From: Oribacterium sp. KHPX15
GTDB lineage: Bacteria > Bacillota > Clostridia > Lachnospirales > Lachnospiraceae
Length of the DNA stretch: 34,901 bases
Reading direction: 5' to 3'
Assembly (NCBI RefSeq): GCF_900107835.1
Contig: NZ_FNRG01000030.1
Span: forward strand, 1 to 34,901
Each line of letters opens with the position of its first letter. Position 1 is the stretch's first letter. The position numbers and the translations under genes are program-made. The notes beneath the pieces were generated by a model. It saw nothing but the letters and a program-made list of their open reading frames with translations. It was not told the origin of the DNA and searched no databases. Of this stretch, positions 22,525 through 30,957 are shown in pieces.

Positions 22525-23565
22525 TTAGCTAGCAAGTGCCATCCTGATTGTGTCAGGTGTCACTTCAGTATTGTTCTCTTTGCAATAAGCCGCAATCTTT
22601 TCCATATTGCCTACTGTAATGCCTCGACTAGCACAATATGCCTTCGACATACGAACGTACTTTGCCAAGTCAGGATGTGTTGAACTTGCATTAGGATCTA
22701 CCTGTAACACAGCCTTTGCAAAACCTGTCTGATTCACAATCAATTGAGAGTAATAGTTATTTTCAAACTTATTCGCAAGGCCAAATGCAAACTTAAAGTC
22801 CGGAGCCAGCTCACCTTCTACATCACCTGTTTCTGATGTTGCTGTATCTGCACTTTCCTCAAGAGCCTTAAGCTCTGCTTCTAATTGAGCTTTCTTGCGA
22901 GCTTTTGCCTCTGCCTCGGCTCTTGCCTTGGCCTCGGCCTCTGCCCTGACTTTTTCAGCCATTGCTCTAGCCTCCGCTTCTGCCTTTGCTTCAGCTTCTG
23001 CTTTCATTCTCTCGGCTTCTGCTCTTGCCTTTGCCTCTTCTTCTGATTTCTCAGCAGCTACAGCACGTGCCTTCTCAGCTTCTGCCTTTATTCTGGCATC
23101 TTCCTCAGCTTTAGCCTTGGCTTCTGCTTTAGCTTTTTCGGCTTCTATTCTCTGTTTCTCTTCTTCGGCTTTGGCCCTAGCTTCTTCCTCAGCCTTTGCT
23201 TTGGCTTCAGCGCGAGCCTTCTCAGCTTCTATTCTCTTTTTCTCTTCTTCAGCTTTGACTCTTGCTTCATTCTCAGCCTTTGCCTTTGCTTCAGCCTGAG
23301 CCTTAGCCTTTCCGATATCTGTCTGGGCAGTTGGTATGCTTTCATTCTCGATATGGTCTTCTGCTATGTGGAAGAAGGCTCTAAGCGCATCTATTTCTGC
23401 TTCCATCTGAGCGCTTCTAAGGTTTTCACCAGACGATAGTCTAACTACTCTGTCTGAACCTTTAGAGACTACAACAGAAACTCCGTTTGAGCCGGCAGGC
23501 TGTACGTCTACAAATAATCCTTCTTTGCGGGCTCTTTCTTCTAATAAGATAAATTCTTTCAACAT
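22525..23565 (-). CDS. Ala/Lys/Glu coiled-coil protein, about 346 residues
   Basis: Unknown function. The N-terminal 75 residues are globular (VVVSKGSDRVVRLSSGENL). About 85-240 is a continuous highly charged helix of repeats such as AKAEEEARAKAEEEKQRIEAEK, recurring roughly every 22-34 residues, as in TolA-type helices. The C-terminal 90 residues are a compact domain (FKFAFGLANKFENNYY...). The start at 23565 is chosen because GAGGT lies 7 nt upstream; an ATG 18 codons earlier has AAGGA only 2-3 nt away. It is the first gene of the box D unit and is cotranscribed with the exonuclease. It could be a scaffold or tether for replication proteins, but that is only inference from context. Confidence 0.78.
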   Translation of the reverse strand: MLKEFILLEERARKEGLFVDVQPAGSNGVSVVVSKGSDRVVRLSSGENLRSAQMEAEIDALRAFFHIAEDHIENESIPTAQTDIGKAKAQAEAKAKAENEARVKAEEEKKRIEAEKARAEAKAKAEEEARAKAEEEKQRIEAEKAKAEAKAKAEEDARIKAEAEKARAVAAEKSEEEAKARAEAERMKAEAEAKAEAEARAMAEKVRAEAEAKARAEAEAKARKKAQLEAELKALEESADTATSETGDVEGELAPDFKFAFGLANKFENNYYSQLIVNQTGFAKAVLQVDPNASSTHPDLAKYVRMSKAYCASRGITVGNMEKIAAYCKENNTEVTPDTIRMALAS

Positions 23566-23644
23566 TTTCTTACCTCTTTCTTCGTTTGGAATATTACTCA
23601 CATATTTTTTTATGCTCATATTCCTTTTTTTATTGATTCAAATT

Positions 23645-23671
23645 AATTATGTGAGGGGATAATTTATATAA
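23645..23671 (-). promoter_or_regulatory. Shared 27-bp promoter element, box D (coiled-coil and exonuclease unit)
   Basis: On the minus strand: TTATATAA, 3 nt, ATCCCCT, 2 nt, CATAATT, about 80 bp before the preferred start. ATA variant. Confidence 0.75.
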
Positions 23672-23705
23672 GTTTCATATTTGTGCTGTAAAACGTTTTA
23701 TTTTC

Positions 23706-23739
23706 AAAAAAAGAGACCGGCTTTTTCTACCAGTCTCTT
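23706..23739 (-). terminator. Intrinsic terminator of dnaE
   Basis: On the minus strand AAGAGACTGG pairs with CCGGTCTCTT (one G-U) and continues into a run of T. It lies just past the dnaE stop. Confidence 0.87.
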
Positions 23740-23746
23740 AGATATG

Positions 23747-26700
23747 CTATTTTTTTACTATTTCTGCATTGAAATTTTTTGAACTTACAATGCAGGGATT
23801 TATTGGATGACCATATTTCCTTTTTTCATTGAATGTTTCGTCAATGATGATACAGGGATTGCCATTTTTACTTATATATGGCTTTATGGCATCCTGTTTC
23901 TCGAAGTACCATTCTGCTATGTTGTTAATACGTATGCAGATGATATCTTTTGCCTGTGACAAAGCATTCATTGTTGTTATGACAAGTTTCTGCCTACCAT
24001 TATCCGGTCTTATTTGGAGTTCCACTTCCGCCGCAGTGTTTTCTTTTATCAGAGTTTTGAATTTAGAATACTCTTTAGCATAACACCATACCTTTACGGT
24101 TCCGGTTTTGTCTGAAAGGTTGAAGCCTGCCATTTCGGCACCGTCCGACCTTCTTTTCGTCACTTTAAGATCTGATATCAAACCTGCCACTTTGACGGAA
24201 TCCCAGTTTTTGACTGAGCCTATCTTAATAATGGTAGATAACCCTTTCGGCATGATATAAGCATCCAATGGGTGCCCGCTTATGTAATCACATAAGAGTT
24301 CCCTTTCAATATTGAAACGTTCTTCAATGTTTTCAAGTATGTTTTCATTAATCTCAAGCTCCATCATTTCGCCTTTTACAGATTTAAGTGACTCCATACA
24401 GCTCTCTGTCTTTATGACATTACCACTTTCTAATGCAACAACCAGATCTGTCTCAGCTTTCTTCAGTTTCTTCACCAACGATAATACTGTTGGCACAAGA
24501 GTCAGAAGGGCCTTTCTGTTATTACAGAAACTATCGAATGCGCCGCTATTTATCAGCATCTCAAGTACTGTTTTATCCGGCTTTGTACGAAATATAAAAT
24601 CCTGGAATGAGGAATAATCTCCATTATCTTCTCTTTCCTTAATGATATACCGTACACCTTCTCCAATATTCTTGATACCGGACAAACCATAGCGTATGTC
24701 GGATCCTTCCATCAGAAATCCCATCCCCGACTTATTGATGTCTGGTCTTAGGATTCTTACATTACGTTCTTTAAGGTCCTTAAAGTATCTAACCCACCTT
24801 TCTGTAGGCACGCTGTTTAGGTTCGCACACATCCATTCAACAGGATAATTCCATTTTAACCATGCTGTCTGGTATGCTAAAACCCCATACGAAACTGCAT
24901 GAGACTTATTGAAGGCGTACTTAGCAAATTCAAGCATCTGCTCAAATATCTTTTTTGTTGTTTCTTCTTCTATTCCGTTTGCGATGCATCCGGGGGCCTC
25001 CTCGTCTCCGTAAATAAAAGCCTGTCTCATTCCTTCGAGTTTCGCTTTTATTTTTTTACTCATGGCCTGTCTGAAACCATCAGCACGAGTCTCTGAAAAA
25101 CCGGCAAGTTCTTTTGCGATCCTCATGATCTGTTCCTGATAAACTATTGCACCGTAAGTTTCCTTGAGAATCTTTTCAAGTTCAGGGCATAGATACTCAG
25201 GCTTTTTACCGTTTCTCGTTTCGATTACAGAATCGATAAACTGCATTGGACCCGGTCTGAACATGGCGTTCTCCTGAGCAATATCCTTAAGGTTTCTCGG
25301 CTTAAATCGTTTGTTAAGACTCTTCATTCCATTGGATTCCATCTGGAATACTGTATCTGTATTTCCTTTCTGGAAAATACTCGACATTACACTCTTGTCA
25401 AAAGGAATATCCGAAAGACACACTTTTAATCCATGAGTCTTTTCAATCATCCGTTCCGTACGTGTGATTATGGTTAAGGTGTTGAGTCCTAACAGGTCTA
25501 TCTTTAATAGTCCGAGTTTTTCTGCCTCATTCTTATCGCACTGAATATTCATCATTCCGGAAGATTCATTCCAAACGAGCGGGACTATATCCGTCAGATT
25601 TGTTCCATCCGTTATAATGATTCCCGCAGCGTGCTGACTTTTAGCACTTATAGAGCCCTGAATAAGTCTTGCTCCATGTATAATAAAGTCTGCATCTTCC
25701 TGCCCGCTGAAAATCTCCAGAAGCTCATGTTCGAGAGTACCCTTCCCGTTATAGTCCATCGTGAAATCAAGATGGTCTTGTCCGGATAGTTCCTCCGCTT
25801 TTTCAGAGATTAAACTGCATAATGAATCGTACTCCGTTGATTTAAGTCCTTTTCTGTATGCAAGTGCTTTTCCGGCGGCATTAATAGCTGACCTTCCCTG
25901 GAACTTTCCTAGTGTCATAATGCCGGCTACGCAGTCCTCTCCATATTTGTGTTTTACATACTCGATTACAAATGGTCTTGCCTTAGTCTCTATATCAATG
26001 TCTATATCAGGCATTGATGTTCGTTCAGACGATAAGAATCTTGAAAAATATAGTCCGTTTGCCACAGGGTCTATATCCGTGATATGTAACGCATACGAAA
26101 CTATGCTGCCACCGGCTGATCCTCTGCCTGGACCTACACCTTCCCCGACTCTACCTTTTACCTTTTCAGAAATCACCTTTTTGTCGAAAGTTCTTGCTAT
26201 AGCCTTCTCTTCTTCATCATCAAGATTTAGCTTTGCAACCAGTCTTCCATAGTCGCAAATGTCCTGAACGATAAGGAAGTAATCATTTACGTCTAGCTTA
26301 TTTATGACTGAAAGCTCGTTTTTAGCTCTTTCATCAAATAAAGCTTCATGGTCCTTTCCATATCTTTTATTGATTCCCTCTTTTACAAGATCTTCAACAT
26401 AAGTCTTTTTTGTATATCCATCCGGAACCGTTACAGCTGGGTAATGTTTCTCGTTTGTAAGTGTACATTCGCACTTTATCTCGATTTCTTGTATACCACC
26501 GTAGCCTTTAATAATACTTTCCGTAGGAATTATCTCAGCAAGTCTTTTTACAAGCTGTTTGTCAGTCTTGATATAGAATTCTCTGTCTGTATCCGTCAGA
26601 TCTTTCCATTTCTTATTTTTCTGAGACAGCACAATAGCTCTTGCCACTGCGTCATCAGAAGTATTGCTAGTCATGTATGGCTCGTTAGAAATTACAAGAG

Positions 26701-27361
26701 GGATATCCCATTCTTCAGAACACCTTGCCAGTTCAGGCATGACTTTCTTTTCAGTTTCATCTCCATGATATTGAAGCTCAATGAAAAAATTGCCGACTCC
26801 AAAGGTATCTTGATACCAATCGGATTCTCTTTTTAAAGCCATATGCTTTTCATTTGCAGATATCGATTCATCAAGTAATGTTTTTGCAAGGACTCCTTCT
26901 ATTCCGGATGAAGTCACTATGACATTTCCATGTCCTAGAGAATTACTTCCAAAATGTTCTGTTAAGATGCCTTTATCCATTAGAGGATATTCTGTTTTCC
27001 CTACTGTCATTATATTTCTGTTTGAGGCTGTAATTGCTCTAAACATTGCCTTTAATCCGTCTTCATTCTTGGCCATGATAACAAGCCTTCGAATGTCTTT
27101 TTCGTATTTAACAAAAGCTTCAACCGATAGTATTGGCTTAATGCCATATTTTTTACATGTATCGTAAAACTCATACATCCCGAACATATTGCCAAAATCT
27201 GATAATGCTATAGCAGGGCATTCTAATTCCTTTGCACGCCTTACTATATTTTCTACGGATTGCGTAGATTCCTTTATTGAAAATAAGGAGTGTACATGAA
27301 GAAGCCCAAGTCTCAGCTTGTCAGGTATCGATTCAAGCATCTGTATATAATCTCTTTCCAT
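23747..27361 (-). CDS. dnaE: DNA polymerase III alpha subunit, DnaE type, 1204 residues
   Basis: C-family replicative polymerase. The order is PHP domain (about 15-290), palm and fingers (GRGSAGGSIVSYAL near 420, catalytic MPDIDIDIE near 449-457, GLLKIDLLGLNTLT near 610 for the third Asp), helix-hairpin-helix region (GLSGIKNIGEG near 900), and OB-fold (VKVAGLISDLKVTKRR near 1050-1095). There is no inserted exonuclease domain, so it is DnaE, not PolC. The PHP motifs are eroded: HVHS is present at 22-25, but the usual TDHGNMFG is SDFGNMFG with Phe56, and the ND.H motif reads NEPY. Metal-dependent PHP proofreading is therefore unlikely. AAGGAG lies 10 nt before the ATG. It is a single-gene unit behind box E. 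A plasmid-borne second replicative polymerase is unusual. Confidence 0.95.
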   Translation of the reverse strand: MERDYIQMLESIPDKLRLGLLHVHSLFSIKESTQSVENIVRRAKELECPAIALSDFGNMFGMYEFYDTCKKYGIKPILSVEAFVKYEKDIRRLVIMAKNEDGLKAMFRAITASNRNIMTVGKTEYPLMDKGILTEHFGSNSLGHGNVIVTSSGIEGVLAKTLLDESISANEKHMALKRESDWYQDTFGVGNFFIELQYHGDETEKKVMPELARCSEEWDIPLVISNEPYMTSNTSDDAVARAIVLSQKNKKWKDLTDTDREFYIKTDKQLVKRLAEIIPTESIIKGYGGIQEIEIKCECTLTNEKHYPAVTVPDGYTKKTYVEDLVKEGINKRYGKDHEALFDERAKNELSVINKLDVNDYFLIVQDICDYGRLVAKLNLDDEEEKAIARTFDKKVISEKVKGRVGEGVGPGRGSAGGSIVSYALHITDIDPVANGLYFSRFLSSERTSMPDIDIDIETKARPFVIEYVKHKYGEDCVAGIMTLGKFQGRSAINAAGKALAYRKGLKSTEYDSLCSLISEKAEELSGQDHLDFTMDYNGKGTLEHELLEIFSGQEDADFIIHGARLIQGSISAKSQHAAGIIITDGTNLTDIVPLVWNESSGMMNIQCDKNEAEKLGLLKIDLLGLNTLTIITRTERMIEKTHGLKVCLSDIPFDKSVMSSIFQKGNTDTVFQMESNGMKSLNKRFKPRNLKDIAQENAMFRPGPMQFIDSVIETRNGKKPEYLCPELEKILKETYGAIVYQEQIMRIAKELAGFSETRADGFRQAMSKKIKAKLEGMRQAFIYGDEEAPGCIANGIEEETTKKIFEQMLEFAKYAFNKSHAVSYGVLAYQTAWLKWNYPVEWMCANLNSVPTERWVRYFKDLKERNVRILRPDINKSGMGFLMEGSDIRYGLSGIKNIGEGVRYIIKEREDNGDYSSFQDFIFRTKPDKTVLEMLINSGAFDSFCNNRKALLTLVPTVLSLVKKLKKAETDLVVALESGNVIKTESCMESLKSVKGEMMELEINENILENIEERFNIERELLCDYISGHPLDAYIMPKGLSTIIKIGSVKNWDSVKVAGLISDLKVTKRRSDGAEMAGFNLSDKTGTVKVWCYAKEYSKFKTLIKENTAAEVELQIRPDNGRQKLVITTMNALSQAKDIICIRINNIAEWYFEKQDAIKPYISKNGNPCIIIDETFNEKRKYGHPINPCIVSSKNFNAEIVKK

Positions 27362-27404
27362 ATCTTTGCGTCTCCTTTTTATTACTTATATTTGCTTTCT
27401 ATGT

Positions 27405-27431
27405 AATTATGAAAAGAGAAAACTCAGATAA
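27405..27431 (-). promoter_or_regulatory. Shared 27-bp promoter element, box E (dnaE)
   Basis: On the minus strand: TTATCTGA, 3 nt, TTCTCTT, 2 nt, CATAATT, 44 bp before the dnaE start. CTG variant; the middle block is the most diverged of the six. Confidence 0.7.
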
Positions 27432-27433
27432 GA

Positions 27434-27475
27434 AAATAGAGGCTGAGAATGGATTGTTAATCCCTCTCAACCTCT
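27434..27475 (-). terminator. Terminator of the glycerol dehydrogenase-like gene
   Basis: On the minus strand AGAGGTTGAGA pairs with TCTCAGCCTCT (one G-U) around 16 nt, followed by ATTTTCTT. The U-run is modest. It lies directly upstream of box E. Confidence 0.65.
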
Positions 27476-27522
27476 TCGTATGATTATATTTATTATTTCT
27501 AAGAATCGCTTTTAAAAATAAA

Positions 27523-28620
27523 TCACTTGCCAAGAGCTATTCTACCCATAGCATCTGCCTGCATGATTGCATCGTAAAGCTCACAAGGCTGAACATCTCC
27601 TGCAAGATTATGGATAGTTTCGCCAGGAACACAGGCATTTTCAGCAATAATCCTAACCTGATCTTCAGATGTAATTCCAATCTGCTCAAGTGTTACAGGA
27701 AGACCGACTTCAAGGCAGAAGCTTTGAACATCATCAAACTCTTCCTTAGTAGCACCTTCAAGTACAAGCTGTACCAGTGTGCCGAGAGCTACGCAATCAC
27801 CATGATCTGCATGCTTACAGCCTACAGCGGTAACACCGTTATAGAAGGAATGTGCAGCTGCACAGTTAACATTATCAGCACCAACACCTGAAAGATAAAC
27901 GTTAGCCTCAATAATATTCTCAAGAGCAGGCGTTACTACATGAAGCTTACAAGCCTCAATAGCCTGCTTTCCATACTGACGGAGTGTCTCGTAACAGAGC
28001 TTTGCAAGTGCCTGACCGGCTCTTGTGATTCCGGTTCCTTCAAGACTTGCTGATTCTGTACGAATTGAAGCCCTTCCCTCGAAATATGTTCCGAGAGCAT
28101 CACCCATTCCGGAAATAAGGAAATGTACCGGAGCGTTTGCAATTACATTACAATCAACAATTACCGCATCAGGGTTTGTTGGATAGAAAAGATACTTGTC
28201 AAAGCTGTGGTCATCGTTGTAGATAACTGAAAGACCTGTACAAGGTGCATCTGTTGCAGCAACTGTAGGAACTATGACAATGTGCTTGCCCTCATAGTAA
28301 GCAGTAGCCTTTGCCGTATCAACAGCACTTCCGCCACCGATAGCAACAACAACGTCAATGTTGTCGTTCTTTACTATCTCCTGCATCTTCTTGATCTCAC
28401 CATTGCTTGAGATACCGCCGAAGATCTCATAACGTCTATAATCGTCATGGCCTTCAAAACTCTTCTCAATCTTGTCGTGACAAGCCTTATAACCGCTATT
28501 TGAACATACAAACAGCCAACGCTTGCCCATGTAACCCATCTCATCGTAAAACTTGTTTAATGCGTCTCGCCCCTGAACGTACTTGAGTGGTTCGCGCATT
28601 GCTCTTAACCTGCCCATCAT
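27523..28620 (-). CDS. gldA: Glycerol dehydrogenase-like iron/zinc alcohol dehydrogenase (GldA family), 365 residues
   Basis: NAD-linked dehydrogenase that typically oxidises glycerol to dihydroxyacetone, or works in reverse on small ketones. The NAD-binding GGGSAVDTAKA lies at residues 95-105. The three metal ligands fall where expected: Asp174 in GMGDALGTYFE, His257 in AAAHSFYNG and His273 in HADHGD, matching Asp173, His256 and His274 of the Geobacillus enzyme. The length is normal and the gene intact. AAGGAGG lies 9-10 nt before the ATG. It has its own leader and terminator, lacks the shared box, and appears to be metabolic cargo set between replication genes. Substrates other than glycerol are possible within the family. 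Confidence 0.9.
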   Translation of the reverse strand: MMGRLRAMREPLKYVQGRDALNKFYDEMGYMGKRWLFVCSNSGYKACHDKIEKSFEGHDDYRRYEIFGGISSNGEIKKMQEIVKNDNIDVVVAIGGGSAVDTAKATAYYEGKHIVIVPTVAATDAPCTGLSVIYNDDHSFDKYLFYPTNPDAVIVDCNVIANAPVHFLISGMGDALGTYFEGRASIRTESASLEGTGITRAGQALAKLCYETLRQYGKQAIEACKLHVVTPALENIIEANVYLSGVGADNVNCAAAHSFYNGVTAVGCKHADHGDCVALGTLVQLVLEGATKEEFDDVQSFCLEVGLPVTLEQIGITSEDQVRIIAENACVPGETIHNLAGDVQPCELYDAIMQADAMGRIALGK

Positions 28621-28786
28621 AATAAATGTGCCTCCTTAGTGTTAATTATTTAACAATGCATATATAATTTTAGACCTTTGTGTTCAGGGTTACAATATGT
28701 TATATGTACAAATTGATAAACAATTAACAATGAGTTGTTACATATTGGTCTTCTTTGCAGAACTGAAAACATGTCCAGGTCATATA

Positions 28787-28819
28787 TAAAAAAATGGCTG
28801 CGAGAAACCGCAACCATTT
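28787..28819 (-). terminator. Intrinsic terminator of the 133-residue gene
   Basis: On the minus strand AAATGGTTGCG pairs with CGCAGCCATTT (one G-U) around six bases, followed by TTTT. It lies 6 bp past the stop. Confidence 0.88.
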
Positions 28820-28824
28820 TTGCT

Positions 28825-29226
28825 TCACAGAAGGTCATATGCAAGCTCCTTTAGCTCTCTTTCGCCCTTACAATGGATCACAAAATCCATTGTTACATGC
28901 CCATATCTTCTTTCGATGATTTTCTGGGCTTTTGGATCCTTTCTTAGTTTAAAAAGAAAGTTCCCGACCTCCGCAACAGATGCGGTCTCTATATCCTTTT
29001 CAAAAGCGATCTTTACTTCTTCCTTTTCTTTTCTTTCTACTTTTATTCGTTCAGGTGCCGACAAAGACTTCACAGCTCCTATTTGTGTTGTTTCAGAGAC
29101 TATACTTTCAAGCTCTTTACATGGCTTTTCAATGGCCAGAGCTTTCCTGCCCTTGTACTCAAAACTTCTGTATGTCTCGTCACCAAGAACCATTATGAGC
29201 CTGTCGTTATCTTTAAATGCTTCCAT
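28825..29226 (-). CDS. Unknown small protein behind box F, 133 residues
   Basis: Not recognised. The N-terminal 35 residues form a short beta-like unit (DRLIMVLGDETYRSFEYKGRKAL). The middle is charged and flexible, with RIKVERKEKEEVK near 60-72. The C-terminal 55 residues are helical (VAEVGNFLFKLRKDPKAQKIIERRYG) and end in KELAYDLL. AAGGAG lies 13 nt before the ATG, rather far, but no better start is visible. It has its own box and terminator and is the replication-region gene nearest the AT-repeat region. Sharing the box suggests a role in the same process. Confidence 0.72.
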   Translation of the reverse strand: MEAFKDNDRLIMVLGDETYRSFEYKGRKALAIEKPCKELESIVSETTQIGAVKSLSAPERIKVERKEKEEVKIAFEKDIETASVAEVGNFLFKLRKDPKAQKIIERRYGHVTMDFVIHCKGERELKELAYDLL

Positions 29227-29269
29227 ATTCTGTGTCTCTCTCCTTCCAACTTATATTACTGTTTTTATT

Positions 29270-29296
29270 AAATATGGAAGGGGATTTCTCAGATAA
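29270..29296 (-). promoter_or_regulatory. Shared 27-bp promoter element, box F (133-residue gene)
   Basis: On the minus strand: TTATCTGA, 3 nt, ATCCCCT, 2 nt, CATATTT (one change in the -10), 44 bp before the start at 29226. CTG variant. Confidence 0.72.
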
Positions 29297-29569
29297 TAGC
29301 TTTCTGCAGCTTAAAACGTCAAATTTAAATTCGTCATTTTAGGTAAACGTGAAACATGAGCTGTTTTAAAGCTCCTCAAGAAGAATATTTAAACATTTTG
29401 GATAGTATTCGTAATGATTTTTCGTTCAGAATTGACAGGATTCTATATCTACTCCTCAACTACTCTTTCACCTAAAGAAATCATATATACTATATTTGCA
29501 TGTAATTTTATAAATAATGTGAGAATTTATATTATTAGAAATACTATTACTTAACAGTCTTAAGAGTAA

Positions 29570-30935
29570 GATTATTTGATTATATTATAAATATATGTAT
29601 ATATTCTTATATATTTACATATATTCCATAAAAATATATATTTGTATAATCACTTCTTCTCATAATCAAAAGAATTAAACGCGTACTATAAAACCAGTCC
29701 TCTGATGAATGCTTAAGTTACATAAGATTCTAGACATATAAATGATATAGAGTTATTTCTTAATCACCGATATATTTGATGGTCTCTTGTTTAATTATAT
29801 ACTGGCCAATGATTCATAATCTTTTCCATAATATATAGCTTTCATTACCGGATCCGACTTTGACATTATATCTTCTAATAATCAACTGTTTTTTATACCT
29901 GTTTACTATAGATATATATTAATATATTCAGATATATTCTCATATATTCCCATATATTCCAATATATTTCAAAATACTCAATCTGACGAATGATTAAATG
30001 GATATATTCATATATATTTGCATATATATCTATATATTTATTAGCATATACGTATATTCTATTTTTATAGATATATTTTTATATATTTGAGTATTTTTAT
30101 AAATATCTATTAATATATTTATATACATTAATTTAATACATATATTTCTATATATTTGTATTAAAAATATTCTGATATTTTAATATCTATTGAAATATTT
30201 ATATATATTTGTATATATTTCATTATATGCATTATATAACTAGCCAATGGAACACTGCATTTTAATATATTTACATATATTTATATATATTTGATTTTAT
30301 TTAAGTCCAAATAATCCAGCATTTATTTGATATATATGTATATATTTATAATATATCAACGGTGTTGATCCTGAAATAATTGCAAGTATTATAGCTCACA
30401 ATGTGCTTAAACTAATTATATGAAATATTCGCGCTTTTTCAAGCATTATTAAATTCATATATTTATATATATTTGTATTTATTCAGTTATCAACAAGGAA
30501 ACTATTTCTATATTATATACATCTCAAAGCAAAACAATAAAAATATATTAGTATATTCCTATTTATTTACCTTATAGACAAAATTATCCATTTTACGTAT
30601 ATATGTATATATTTCTATATTCCCATCATTTAACAAATTTTCTAATTTGTATATTTTAATATATCTCTTTACATAATATATATATACGTATATTTACATA
30701 TGTTCTTTTTTTAAATTCTAATATATATTCATGTATTTATAAAGATATCATTACATTTCAATATATGCCTAAATATATTTTAATATATGTGTATATTTAC
30801 ATATATTCGTATATATGCATTAATATTTCTAAATATTCTCAAATATATTGAACTCAGTTTCTTGTTGTGGTATATTGTAAGTATTCGGAAGATATTTGCA
30901 TATATTTACATATATTTGTATATATACAGTTTTAA
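29570..30935. repeat. AT-rich centromere-like region of phased ATATATT decamers
   Basis: About 1.4 kb with no credible gene, filled with ATATATT/AATATAT units. In several clusters the units follow each other at exactly 10 bp, as NATATATTNN: 29911-29970 (six in a row), 30001-30040, 30261-30290, 30781-30850 and 30900-30935. Between clusters are short unique stretches, for example 29660-29900 and 30355-30450. The array runs up to and through the parA promoter and leader. One-turn phasing puts every unit on the same face of the helix, as expected for cooperative binding by ribbon-helix-helix partition proteins. The extreme AT content could also serve as a DNA-unwinding region. The stretch 29297-29569 holds only AT-rich unique DNA and two TGACG half-sites. 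Confidence 0.7.
30848..30876 (+). promoter_or_regulatory. Promoter of the par operon
   Basis: TTGAAC (30848-30853), 17 nt, TATATT (30871-30876), about 80 bp before parA. Decamer repeats lie both upstream and in the leader (30890-30935), so partition proteins bound there would be expected to repress it. Confidence 0.6.
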
Positions 30936-30957
30936 CATCAATGGGAGGACACAGATA

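Noticed and set aside
22895-23299. A 134-codon plus-strand frame rich in Ala and Ser
   Set aside because: It is the antisense of the Ala/Lys/Glu repeat of the coiled-coil gene; the repeat keeps several frames open by chance.
30486-30495. DnaA box (TTATCAACA) as an origin mark in the AT-rich region
   Set aside because: It is a single site and lacks the conserved C of TTATNCACA; no cluster is present.
29570-30935. CRISPR array
   Set aside because: The repeats are 7-10 bp, AT-only and contiguous, without fixed-length unique spacers or neighbouring cas genes.
30787-30957. Longer ParA starting at 30787
   Set aside because: The extra 57 residues are translation of AT repeats (many Tyr and Ile), the good ribosome site lies before 30958, and the ParA fold starts there.
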